Shown here piece after piece: positions 9,854-17,094 of a stretch of 21,949 bases of DNA. The DNA is from an uncultured Lysobacter sp. GTDB taxonomy: Bacteria > Pseudomonadota > Gammaproteobacteria > Xanthomonadales > Xanthomonadaceae. The notes beneath the pieces are model-generated. The model was not told where the DNA came from. It saw nothing but the letters and a program-made list of their open reading frames with translations, and did not search any database. Both the position numbers and the translations under genes were made by a program. The stretch is from contig CADCUA010000443.1 in the NCBI GenBank assembly GCA_902805755.1, positions 1 through 21,949 on the forward strand. Reading direction: 5' to 3'. Numbering within the stretch: position 1 is the stretch's first letter; every line of letters begins with the position of its first letter.

Positions 9854-10984
9854 TCAACCGGTGCAACCCGGCGCAAGACGCAGCGCGCGGGCGACATCGC
9901 GCAGATCGAAGGCGGACACGGCCTTGTCCTCATGCACCGCGAACAGCGCACCGCCGGGAAAGCTCGGCGTGGACGCCGCATGCAGGGCTACGCCGTCAGT
10001 GTGTGCGGTCACGCCGCCCTGGAAACTGCCGCGCGGTTCCAGCGTTTTGCGGTCGAACAGGTGGAAGACGGTCAGCGGCGCCAGCTGGTCCACGGCAATC
10101 CAGTAGCCGCCACCGTCGGGGCAGGTCCACAGGGCGACGCCTTCGGCCTGTGCCTGGAATTTCGACTGCGGCAGCCGGCGGCCCGTGTGCTGACCGGCAA
10201 ACGTGTACTCGCGCAGCGTCGAGCCTTCACCACTGCGCGGCGCGGTGCTTTCGTCCGCGATCAGCAGGCGTTCGTGGGCCGGATCGCCGGCGATGGACTC
10301 GACCACGCGCAGCGCGCCCGCATCGGTGGTGTCACCGAACGATCCGGCATGCGTCGCACGCAGCTCGCCGGACGGCGCGAAATGCACGCGATAGCGGCGC
10401 ACGCGCTGGTCGAGCTCGGACAGCGGCGGCACCTGATCGAAGCGCGGCCCGTACATGAAACTGTCGGTGACATAGGCCTCGAACTCGTCGGGCTCGGTTT
10501 CCCGCAGCCACAGGCCGTAGGGGCTGCGCAGTTCCTGCTGTCCGAACACGCCGACCGGCTTGAACGAGGGCAGTTCCAGCACCTGCACGCGGCGATTGTC
10601 GCGCTCGACCACAAACAGCCAGTCGCCGTGCACGACGACGCCGTTCGGGCGGTTGAACTGGCCAGGCGACTGGCCCGGTCCGCCGACCTCGCGGATGCGC
10701 TGGCCACTGTCCGCGTCGAAAACGACGAGCCGGTGCGTGGATTTCGCGCTCGCGATCAGCCAGGTGCGTCCGTCTTCGGTGACCCAGGTGGCAAGCGAGT
10801 CGAGCTCATCGGCCACGCTTTGTTCGGACACGTAGCGCTCGGCGATGGTGACCGCACTGACCGTTGCAGCCTTCGATGGAGCCTGCGACGGCGCCACAGG
10901 CTCGGGCGCTGGCATGCGCGTGGCGCAGCCGGCGAGCAGCGCAAGCAGCAGGGCAGGGGTGAAGCCGGAGAGGCGAGAGCTCAT
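9854..10984 (-). CDS. Phytase-like beta-propeller lipoprotein
   Basis: A 376-residue protein. The N-terminus SSRLSGFTPALLLALLAGC is a lipoprotein signal with the modified Cys at 20. After a Pro/Ala linker the sequence has propeller-blade repeats (LATWVTEDGRTWLIASAKSTHRLVVFDADSG, RPNGVVVHGDWLFVVERDNRRVQVLELPS). The C-terminal part strongly resembles beta-propeller phytases: FQAQAEGVALWTCPDGGGYWIAVDQ, FHLFDRKTLEPRGSFQG, HTDGVALHA, and FPGGALFAVHEDKAVSAFDLRDVARAL. True phytases release phosphate from inositol phosphates with calcium. Whether the calcium and phosphate residues are kept needs an alignment, so a non-catalytic propeller is possible. It is first in a two-gene unit with the M23 peptidase and divergent from the methionine operon. 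Confidence 0.8.
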   Translation of the reverse strand: MSSRLSGFTPALLLALLAGCATRMPAPEPVAPSQAPSKAATVSAVTIAERYVSEQSVADELDSLATWVTEDGRTWLIASAKSTHRLVVFDADSGQRIREVGGPGQSPGQFNRPNGVVVHGDWLFVVERDNRRVQVLELPSFKPVGVFGQQELRSPYGLWLRETEPDEFEAYVTDSFMYGPRFDQVPPLSELDQRVRRYRVHFAPSGELRATHAGSFGDTTDAGALRVVESIAGDPAHERLLIADESTAPRSGEGSTLREYTFAGQHTGRRLPQSKFQAQAEGVALWTCPDGGGYWIAVDQLAPLTVFHLFDRKTLEPRGSFQGGVTAHTDGVALHAASTPSFPGGALFAVHEDKAVSAFDLRDVARALRLAPGCTG

Positions 10985-11070
10985 CGGGATGAGTGTATGC
11001 GGGCGCCTGCGGCGGCGCGATTGCGGCAAAGCCACGGCGTTCACGCCCCGGGCTGATTCCGAATTGTCAT

Positions 11071-11094
11071 ATCGCTTTATGCGCATGAAGCGAT
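11071..11094. promoter_or_regulatory. Near-perfect 24-bp palindrome, candidate operator of the methionine operon
   Basis: The half-sites ATCGCTTTATGC and GCATGAAGCGAT are mirror images with 11 of 12 positions matching. The element is flanked by AT-rich ATAT sequences, unusual in this GC-rich DNA, and lies about 37 bp before the SAM riboswitch in the divergent region. This is the size and symmetry of a dimeric repressor site. Methionine-metabolism regulators of the ArsR family (SahR type) are known in proteobacteria and are the first candidate, but I could not check the motif. It could also act on the divergent lipoprotein gene. Confidence 0.6.
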
Positions 11095-11130
11095 TGATAT
11101 ATCCGAGGCGGCGCGGCATGCTGCACGCAT

Positions 11131-11242
11131 CCATCGAGACCGGCTGAGGGACAGGCCCTTTGAAGCCGGGGCAACCAGTGCAGCGCAAGCCGCGCCAGGT
11201 GCCAAATCCTGCGGTGACCTTCTCAGGTCGACCGGAAGATGG
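11131..11242 (+). ncRNA. SAM-I (S-box) riboswitch leading the metX-metB-hom operon
   Basis: The conserved S-box core is present in order: GAGGGAC (11146-11152), a GCCC element (11155-11158), TTTGAAGCCGGGGCAACC (11160-11176), GGTGCCAAATCCTGC (11198-11212), a perfect P4 hairpin GACCT-TCTC-AGGTC (11216-11229), and AAGATGG closing P1. P1 pairs CCATC (11131-11135) with GATGG (11238-11242). The ACC and GGT arms of P3 are complementary. P2 pairing is less regular by eye. The class binds S-adenosylmethionine and switches off methionine synthesis genes. It ends 66 bases before the metX start, with no terminator-like U-tract, so control of translation is more likely than attenuation. Confidence 0.92.
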
Positions 11243-11272
11243 TTGTGCCCGCGCTTCGGTGTGGGTGGCAAC
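11242..11272 (+). promoter_or_regulatory. Hairpin in the riboswitch expression platform
   Basis: Directly after the aptamer, GCCCGCGC and GTGTGGGT form an 8-bp stem (with G-U pairs) closed by a TTCG loop. The stem is extended by GTTG (11242-11245) pairing with CAAC (11269-11272) across a one-base bulge. It shares G11242 with the end of P1. No T-run follows, so it is not a standard terminator. Its part in switching is inferred only from position. Confidence 0.4.
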
Positions 11273-11297
11273 GCAGGCTCGATGGCCCGTCCTTTCC

Positions 11298-11301
11298 GGA
11301 G
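11298..11301 (+). promoter_or_regulatory. Ribosome binding site of metX
   Basis: GGAG stands seven bases before the ATG at 11309 and decides that start over upstream in-frame codons. Bases 11293-11299, overlapping this site, are complementary to 11232-11238 at the end of the riboswitch, so its access could depend on the leader fold. Confidence 0.6.
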
Positions 11302-11308
11302 CTTCGCC

Positions 11309-12373
11309 ATGAGTCTTGCCGCAGTGCCTTATCCCATCGAGGCCGGATGTCCTTCGCCGGCTGCCGTTTTCAACATCGCTGCCGAGCATGACGCCACGCA
11401 CGGTTTCCCCGCGGTCCGGGGTGACGTCCCGCTCGCGCTCGAACTGCGCCACGCGGGCCGCCATGCGGTGACCCTGCGCTACGAGGTGCTCGGCGCCCCG
11501 GAATTGCCCGCGGTGTTCGTCGCGGGCGGCATCTCCGCGAACCGCCATCTCGCCGAGAGCGATGCATTCCCCGGCGAGGGCTGGTGGAATGTGCAGGTCG
11601 GCGTGCACAAGGCGCTGGATCCGCGTCGCAACCGCATCGTCGCGTTCGACTGGATCGGTGCGGACGGCGCGCTCGATGTCGTGATCGACCCCGCAGACCA
11701 GGCCGATGCCATCGCCGCGCTGCTCGACGTGCTGGGCATCGCGCGGCTGCAGGCGTTCGTCGGCAGCTCGTACGGGGCGATGGTGGGCTTGCAGTTCGCG
11801 CTGCGGCATCCGGATCGGCTCGAGCGGCTGGTCGCGATCAGCGGCACGCACCGCGCGCATCCGTTTGCGAGCGCATGGCGTGCGCTGCAGCGTCGGGCGG
11901 TCACATTGGGGGCGCTGCAGTGCGATGAATCGCATGGGCTTGCGCTGGCGCGGCAGCTGGCGATCCTGAGTTACCGCACGCCCGAGGAGTTCGCTGCGCG
12001 CTTCGATGCTGCGACCGTTGCGAACGGCCGCGTCCGTGTCGACGCCGAGAACTATCTGGACCACTGCGGGGCGAAGTACGCGGCGAACACCTCGCCGGTC
12101 GCGTTCCTGCGACTGTCGGAGTCGATCGACCTGCAGCAGCTCGAGCCCGAGCGCATCGGTGTGCCGGTGACCGTGGTCGCGGTGTCCGAGGACCGCCTCG
12201 TGCCGGTCGAGGATGCTCGCGTGCTGGCCGCGCGCCTGCGTGGACCCGTGCAACTGCACGTGTTGAATTCCAGCTACGGACACGACGCCTTCCTCAAGGA
12301 AACCGGCGCGATTGCAGGCATCCTGGAGCAAGCGGTTACCCGGGTCGCAGCGTCCGCGGAGGTGTCGGCATGA
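11309..12373 (+). CDS. metX: MetX-like homoserine O-acyltransferase (acyl donor not determined)
   Basis: A 354-residue alpha/beta hydrolase of the MetX group. It acylates the hydroxyl of homoserine, the first committed step to methionine. The nucleophile elbow GSSYGAMVG puts Ser at 154. The other triad members are readable as Asp 295 in SEDRLVP and His 325 in YGHDAFL. Further MetX-like segments are RYEVLGAPELPAVFVAGGISANRH, GWWNVQVGVHKALDPRRNRIVAFDWIG and HPDRLERLVAISGTHRAHPFASAWRALQRRAV. Xanthomonad MetX-type enzymes differ in donor (succinyl- or acetyl-CoA) and even in acceptor (serine in some paralogues), so the exact reaction is inferred from the operon. The protein is shorter and more divergent than classic 370-400 residue MetX. 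The stop overlaps the next start (ATGA). Confidence 0.88.
   Translation: MSLAAVPYPIEAGCPSPAAVFNIAAEHDATHGFPAVRGDVPLALELRHAGRHAVTLRYEVLGAPELPAVFVAGGISANRHLAESDAFPGEGWWNVQVGVHKALDPRRNRIVAFDWIGADGALDVVIDPADQADAIAALLDVLGIARLQAFVGSSYGAMVGLQFALRHPDRLERLVAISGTHRAHPFASAWRALQRRAVTLGALQCDESHGLALARQLAILSYRTPEEFAARFDAATVANGRVRVDAENYLDHCGAKYAANTSPVAFLRLSESIDLQQLEPERIGVPVTVVAVSEDRLVPVEDARVLAARLRGPVQLHVLNSSYGHDAFLKETGAIAGILEQAVTRVAASAEVSA
12358..12362 (+). promoter_or_regulatory. Ribosome binding site of metB, inside metX
   Basis: A full GGAGG lies seven bases before the ATG at 12370 and within the last codons of metX. It gives the second gene its own initiation signal besides coupling through the ATGA overlap. 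Confidence 0.75.
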
Positions 12374-13590
12374 GCGCGCCTGTCGAGCCAAAGGATGCAA
12401 CCGCCCGCCGCAACCGCTGCACGACTGCGGTGCGCGCCGGCATCGATCGTGACACCGCCCATGGCGCGGTGACGCCGCCAATCGTGCTGTCGTCGAACTT
12501 CAGCTTCGCCGGCTTCAACGACAAGCGCCCGTACGACTACACACGCAGTGGCAACCCGACGCGCGACCTGCTGGGCGAGGCGCTGGCGGAGCTCGAAGGC
12601 GGCGCGGGCGGCGTGATCACCGCGACCGGCATGGCCGCGATCACGCTCGTATTGCACGCGCTCCTCAAGCCCGGCGACCGACTGGTGGTGCCGCACGACG
12701 GCTACGGCGGCAGCTGGCGTCTGTTCAACGCACTCGCGGCGAAGGGCGCGTTCGAACTCGTCACCTGCGACCTGACCGATCCGCGCGCGCTTACCGATGC
12801 ACTCGCGCAATCGCCGGCGGTGGTCTGGATTGAGACACCCTCCAATCCACTGCTGCGAATCACCGATCTGCGCTTCGTGATCGAAGCGGCGCACGCGGTC
12901 GGCGCGCTGACCGTGGTCGACAACACGTTCCTGTCGCCGGCGCTGCAGCAGCCGATCGCATTCGGCGCGGATTTCGTCGTGCACTCGACGACGAAGTACA
13001 TCAACGGCCACAGCGACGTCGTCGGTGGCGCCGTCGTTTCGCGCGACGCCACGCAGCACCAGCAACTGGTGTGGTGGGCAAATGCATTAGGCATCACGGG
13101 CTCGCCCTTCGACAGCTTCCTGACGTTGCGTGGGCTGCGCACGCTGGACGCACGCCTGCGTGTGCACCAGGAAAATACCGAGGCGATCGCCGGGTTGCTG
13201 GATGCGCATGCGGCCGTACGCGCGGTGCATTACCCGGGCTTGCCTGCGCATCCGGGCCACGCCTTGGCCGCGCGCCAGCAGCTGGGCTTCGGCGCGATGC
13301 TGAGCGTTGAGATCGATGGCGGCGAGGCGGCAGTGCGCGCATTCCTGGACGGATTGCAGTGCTTCACGCTGGCCGAGTCGCTGGGCGGCGTGGAAAGCCT
13401 CATCGCGCACCCGGCGACGATGACGCACGCGGCGATGTCGGCCGAGGCGCGCGCGCAGGCCGGGATCGGTGACGGCTTGCTGCGCTTGTCGGTCGGCATC
13501 GAGCATGTGGACGATCTGCTCGCGGATCTCACTGCAGCGCTGGCGCGCGCGCAGACCGTGCTCGACCACGCCAAACGCGCGGCGCGATGA
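12370..13590 (+). CDS. metB: Cystathionine gamma-synthase / O-acylhomoserine sulfhydrylase (PLP enzyme)
   Basis: A 406-residue Cys/Met-metabolism PLP enzyme of normal family length. Visible hallmarks are YDYTRSGNPTRDLL at 55-68 (phosphate and substrate binding), ATGMAAITLVLHALLKPGD at 85-103, VVWIETPSNPLLRITDL at 151-167, VVDNTFLSP with the PLP Asp at 184, and VVHSTTKYINGHSDVVGG with the PLP-binding Lys at 209. The late SLGGVESLIAHPATMTHA segment is also typical. It replaces the acyl group of O-acylhomoserine with cysteine (giving cystathionine) or with sulfide (giving homocysteine). Sequence reading alone cannot separate MetB from MetZ. It starts within an ATGA overlap with metX and has a strong GGAGG seven bases upstream, and it overlaps hom the same way. 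Confidence 0.92.
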   Translation: MSAPVEPKDATARRNRCTTAVRAGIDRDTAHGAVTPPIVLSSNFSFAGFNDKRPYDYTRSGNPTRDLLGEALAELEGGAGGVITATGMAAITLVLHALLKPGDRLVVPHDGYGGSWRLFNALAAKGAFELVTCDLTDPRALTDALAQSPAVVWIETPSNPLLRITDLRFVIEAAHAVGALTVVDNTFLSPALQQPIAFGADFVVHSTTKYINGHSDVVGGAVVSRDATQHQQLVWWANALGITGSPFDSFLTLRGLRTLDARLRVHQENTEAIAGLLDAHAAVRAVHYPGLPAHPGHALAARQQLGFGAMLSVEIDGGEAAVRAFLDGLQCFTLAESLGGVESLIAHPATMTHAAMSAEARAQAGIGDGLLRLSVGIEHVDDLLADLTAALARAQTVLDHAKRAAR

Positions 13591-14774
13591 ATGCCGCGGC
13601 CGATCGTCTGGGGCCGGTGCCTGGCGCGGCCGCGCACGCGGCACTACCCGCACAGGTGGCGTTACTCGGCACCGGCACGGTCGGGCGGGCCGTGCTGGAG
13701 CGTCTGGTGCAATGGCGCGGCACGCAATTCGGTGAACGGCTGTCGCTGGTGTATGCCGCGAACTCGCGACTTGCGCTGCAAGACCCGCGCGGGTTGTGCG
13801 GCGATGATGTCCGGCAGCGCATCGCTGGCGGCGCCGCGGCGAAAAGCTCCGTTGCAGGTGCCGCCGCCAGCGTCGGCACTGGGAACGCAAGCGCAGCGTT
13901 GCCCTGCAGCAGCGAGCTCGATGCCGTCGCTCCCGCGCTGCGCAGGGCCGCCACGCGCATCGTGATCGATGCGACCGCAAGCGAAAGTGTCGCTTCGTGT
14001 CACGCGGGCTGGCTAAACGAGGGCATCCACGTGGTGACTGCCTGCAAGCTCGGGCAGGGCGGGGCGCTTTCGCGATCGAACGCGATCCGGGATGCATGCG
14101 TCCGGCGCGGCTCGATCTACGGTGACAGTGCGACCGTGGGTGCGGGCCTGCCGGTGATCCGCTCGCTGCGCGAACTGCAGGCCGGCGGCGACCGCATCCA
14201 CGCGGTCGCCGGCGTGCTGTCGGGATCGCTCGCCTGGCTGTTCAACCGCTTCGACGGGCTGCGGCCGTTTTCGGGCTTCGTGCGTGAAGCGCGGGCAGCA
14301 GGCTTTACCGAGCCCGACCCGCGCGATGACCTGTCGGGCGAGGACGTGCGCCGCAAGATCGTGATCCTTGCGCGCGCGGCGGGCGTGGGGCTGGAGCCGG
14401 CCGATGTGGAAGTGGAGTCCCTGGTGCCCAACACGCTGGCGACGCTGCCGTTAGCGGCGCTCGATGTCGAACTCGCGCAACTGGATGCACCGCTGCGCGA
14501 GCGCTTCGCACGGGCTTACCGCAACGGCGAGAAGCTGCGCTTCATCGCACGGCTCGACGTTGCTGCCGGCCACGCGCGCGTCGGTCTGGAATCCTTGCCT
14601 AATGAGCATCCGCTGGCCGGCGGTGCAGGCACCGACAATCGTGTCGCGGTCTGGTCGGACCGCTATTCGGAGCAGCCGCTGGTCATCCAGGGCCCCGGCG
14701 CCGGTGCACAGGTGACGGCCGCGGCCCTGCTGGACGACGCGCTGCGCATCGCCGCGCAGGCGCATCGGAACTAA
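13587..14774 (+). CDS. hom: Homoserine dehydrogenase
   Basis: A 395-residue enzyme reducing aspartate semialdehyde to homoserine. The Rossmann motif VALLGTGTVGRAVLERL (G28-x-G30-x-x-G33) opens the NAD(P) domain. HVVTACKLGQGGALS carries the probable catalytic Lys at 154. The substrate region reads GLPVIRSLRELQAGGDRIHAVAGVLSGSLAWLFN, then TEPDPRDDLSGEDVRRKIVILARAAG with conserved acidic residues at 244-248 and Lys 257. It resembles the C-terminal half of the ThrA/MetL fusion enzymes, but has no aspartate kinase part and no ACT domain. Ala/Ser/Gly-rich residues 81-110 look like a loose linker. It is third in the operon, starting in an ATGA overlap without a visible ribosome binding site, and its stop overlaps by 4 bp the stop of the facing EAL gene. 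Confidence 0.95.
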   Translation: MNAAADRLGPVPGAAAHAALPAQVALLGTGTVGRAVLERLVQWRGTQFGERLSLVYAANSRLALQDPRGLCGDDVRQRIAGGAAAKSSVAGAAASVGTGNASAALPCSSELDAVAPALRRAATRIVIDATASESVASCHAGWLNEGIHVVTACKLGQGGALSRSNAIRDACVRRGSIYGDSATVGAGLPVIRSLRELQAGGDRIHAVAGVLSGSLAWLFNRFDGLRPFSGFVREARAAGFTEPDPRDDLSGEDVRRKIVILARAAGVGLEPADVEVESLVPNTLATLPLAALDVELAQLDAPLRERFARAYRNGEKLRFIARLDVAAGHARVGLESLPNEHPLAGGAGTDNRVAVWSDRYSEQPLVIQGPGAGAQVTAAALLDDALRIAAQAHRN

Positions 14775-17062
14775 ACGACGCGGACCTGTCCGTGCGCCGC
14801 GCCGACGCTTTCGAGCAGGCGCACCGCTGACGGCTGCTTGCGTGCGAAGTAGTCGGCGATCGGCTCCGGGCGGTGCACGCCGAAACCCTGCGCCATGTCC
14901 ACGCCGAGTTGCGCGAGCAGGGTCATCTGCTCTGCGGTTTCGGTGTGCTCGGCGATCGTGCGCTTGTCCAGCGTGTGCGCGATGTCGGTGATCGCCCGTA
15001 CGATCGGCAGCGACAGCGGCGAGGTGTCGAGTTCGCGCACGAAGCTGCCGTCGATCTTGAAGTAATCGACATCCAGCGAGCGCAGGTAGCCGAACGAGCA
15101 GAACCCGGTACCGAAGTCGTCCAGCGCGAAACGGCAGCCGAGGTCGCGCATCTGGCCGATAAAGCGTTGCGCACGCGCGATGTCGCGCAGCGCGCTGGTC
15201 TCGGTAATCTCCAGGCACAGCTTTTCCGCCGGGAACGAGCTGCGCCGCAGGCGGTCGGCCAGGAATGCCATGAAGCCCTCGTCGGCGAGTGCTTCCGCCG
15301 ACAGGTTGATGCTGCACAGGTCGACCTCGCGCGGATCCGCGTGCCGCTCCAGCCAGTCCAGGCTCATCTGTGCGACTTCGCGATCGATGCGCACGCCGAG
15401 CCGGAAGCGGCCCGCAGCCGGGAAGAACTGCGATGGCAGCAGCAACTCGCCCGTGTCCGGGTCGCGCAGGCGCAGCAGGATCTCGAAATGGCGCCCGTCG
15501 CCGGCCCCGTCATGCAGCGGCGCGATCGCCTGCGCGTACAGCACGAGCGTGCGGTTCTCCACCGCTTCGCGGGCGCGCACGGCCCAGCGCATCGCATGTG
15601 TGTGGTCCAGATGCTCGCCGCCGTCCAAGGATGCGCGGCAGACCTGGTCGCCGCCGAGTTCCTTGGCCGTGAAGCACGCGGCATCGGCCTGCGAGAGCAG
15701 GCGTGCGAAATCCGAATGCTGGTCGGAAAACGGCACCAGACCGATGCTCGCCGTGGCGGTCAGCATGCGGCCTTCCCAATCGCAGCGGTACAGCGCGATG
15801 TCGCGCAGCATCTGCCGCGCTCGGTCTTCAGCGGCCGTGGGCAGCACGTTGTGCAGCAGCACCGCGAACTCGTCCGCGCCCAGGTGCCCGACGATGTCGC
15901 GCGCACGGGCGCCTCCCTGCAGCACGCCGGCAATGCCGCGGATCAGCTCGTCGCCTGCGGCATGGCTCGCGGTGTCGTTCACCAGCTTGAGGTGATCGAG
16001 GTCGATGTACGCCAGCGCGCGCGGCGGACCGCCAGGAGTCTCTAGCAGCTTGCGGACGGTGGCTTCGAACGCGGTGCGGTTGGGCAGCCGCGTGATCGGG
16101 TCGGTCGTCGCGTTGTGCAGCATCCGACGGTTGACCAGGCGGCGCTCATGCGTCGACATCGCGACGACGATCGGCAGGACCGCCATCAGCGTGAGAAAAC
16201 CCAGCAACTGCACCGCGTCCACCGCCTGCGTGGGCACGCTGAAGCCGGCCAGGCCGAAGCCTGCGAACACGCCCAGCAGCAGGCTCGTCGCCATCGACCC
16301 CATGGCCGTCCACCAGGCGCGGAAGCGGATCGCGCTCCAGGTCAGCACCGCCATCGGCAGCGCCGTGAGGCCCAGCACATACGGCCCGCCCGCGGTCGCG
16401 CCCCAGGCCATCAGCAGATAGCTCGTCGCCAGTGCGACCAGCCACGCGAGGTGCTCGGGCTCGCGTCCGTACTCGCGTGCGCCGCCCCCGGCATCGCGAC
16501 TGGACTGCGCGCTGGCCGTCAGCAGGATTGCAGGCGCAACCGCCGCCACGCCGAGAAGACTGCCCAGCGCCCATTGCACCCACGCCGGCGCGATGCGCGC
16601 GGGCGGCAGCATGTCGGCGACGTGCATGCCCGCGACGCCGATGGTCGCGCTCACTGCAGCCAGTACCGCGCCACCTGCGAGCATGCGAAGGCCGGTGCGA
16701 ACATCGAGCTGCGGCATGTCGCCACCGCGCGTGACCACCCACGCACCGGCCAGCGCGGACAGCGTGTTCGCCGCGAGCGAGAACGGCAGGAACAGGTCGG
16801 GGACAGGCGAAAACGTCGCGTGGTAGACCAGCAGCGCGAGTGGGATGAAACCCACGTGCCGCCGACCGAAGCGCAGCAGGCCCGCAAGCGCTACGCCTGC
16901 CGCCGGCCAGAACAGCGCGACCGAGGCTTCGCTGTACACCGTGAGCGAGGAGAATGCGCAGGCGATGAAATACAGGGTGCCCAGGCCCAGCACGATGGCG
17001 GGGCCGGGCCTGCTTTTCATCCATTGACGGGGGCGGTCGAACGTATGCATGCGCGGGAGCAT
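14771..17062 (-). CDS. MASE1 - GGDEF (GADEF) - EAL protein, probable c-di-GMP phosphodiesterase
   Basis: A 763-residue membrane protein. Residues 1-310 form a MASE1-type sensor of about eight helices (LYFIACAFSSLTVY, SVALFWPAAGVALAGLLRFGRRHVGFIPLALLVYH). The GGDEF domain begins with DPITRLPNRTAFEATV. Its signature is GADEF at 395-399, with the second Gly changed to Ala, but the I-site RARD at 386-389 is kept. The EAL domain has EILLRL (E527), SINLSAEAL (N586), CLEITET (E618), ALDDFGTGF (D648/D649), FKIDGSF (K669), IAEHTET (E705) and AQGFGV (Q725), so all usual catalytic residues are present. This suggests c-di-GMP hydrolysis, perhaps tuned by nucleotide binding at the GGDEF domain. A GGAG seven bases upstream supports the ATG at 17062. 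It lies 32 bp behind a diguanylate cyclase gene. Confidence 0.93.
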   Translation of the reverse strand: MLPRMHTFDRPRQWMKSRPGPAIVLGLGTLYFIACAFSSLTVYSEASVALFWPAAGVALAGLLRFGRRHVGFIPLALLVYHATFSPVPDLFLPFSLAANTLSALAGAWVVTRGGDMPQLDVRTGLRMLAGGAVLAAVSATIGVAGMHVADMLPPARIAPAWVQWALGSLLGVAAVAPAILLTASAQSSRDAGGGAREYGREPEHLAWLVALATSYLLMAWGATAGGPYVLGLTALPMAVLTWSAIRFRAWWTAMGSMATSLLLGVFAGFGLAGFSVPTQAVDAVQLLGFLTLMAVLPIVVAMSTHERRLVNRRMLHNATTDPITRLPNRTAFEATVRKLLETPGGPPRALAYIDLDHLKLVNDTASHAAGDELIRGIAGVLQGGARARDIVGHLGADEFAVLLHNVLPTAAEDRARQMLRDIALYRCDWEGRMLTATASIGLVPFSDQHSDFARLLSQADAACFTAKELGGDQVCRASLDGGEHLDHTHAMRWAVRAREAVENRTLVLYAQAIAPLHDGAGDGRHFEILLRLRDPDTGELLLPSQFFPAAGRFRLGVRIDREVAQMSLDWLERHADPREVDLCSINLSAEALADEGFMAFLADRLRRSSFPAEKLCLEITETSALRDIARAQRFIGQMRDLGCRFALDDFGTGFCSFGYLRSLDVDYFKIDGSFVRELDTSPLSLPIVRAITDIAHTLDKRTIAEHTETAEQMTLLAQLGVDMAQGFGVHRPEPIADYFARKQPSAVRLLESVGAAHGQVRVV

Positions 17063-17094
17063 ACGACGGCTCCGGCAGACCTGTATGGCCCCGC

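Noticed and set aside
9629..11056. Plus-strand frame of 475 codons opposite the M23 and phytase-like genes
   Set aside because: Antisense to two genes with clear motifs; no family features of its own.
11247..11266. Intrinsic terminator after the SAM riboswitch
   Set aside because: The stem is good, but no T-run follows, so classical attenuation is not supported; kept only as a platform hairpin.
10985..12481. Minus-strand extension of the lipoprotein frame across the whole metX gene (up to 875 codons)
   Set aside because: The frame stays open only because of GC bias. The lipoprotein signal sequence starts at 10984, and the upstream part is antisense to metX and the riboswitch.
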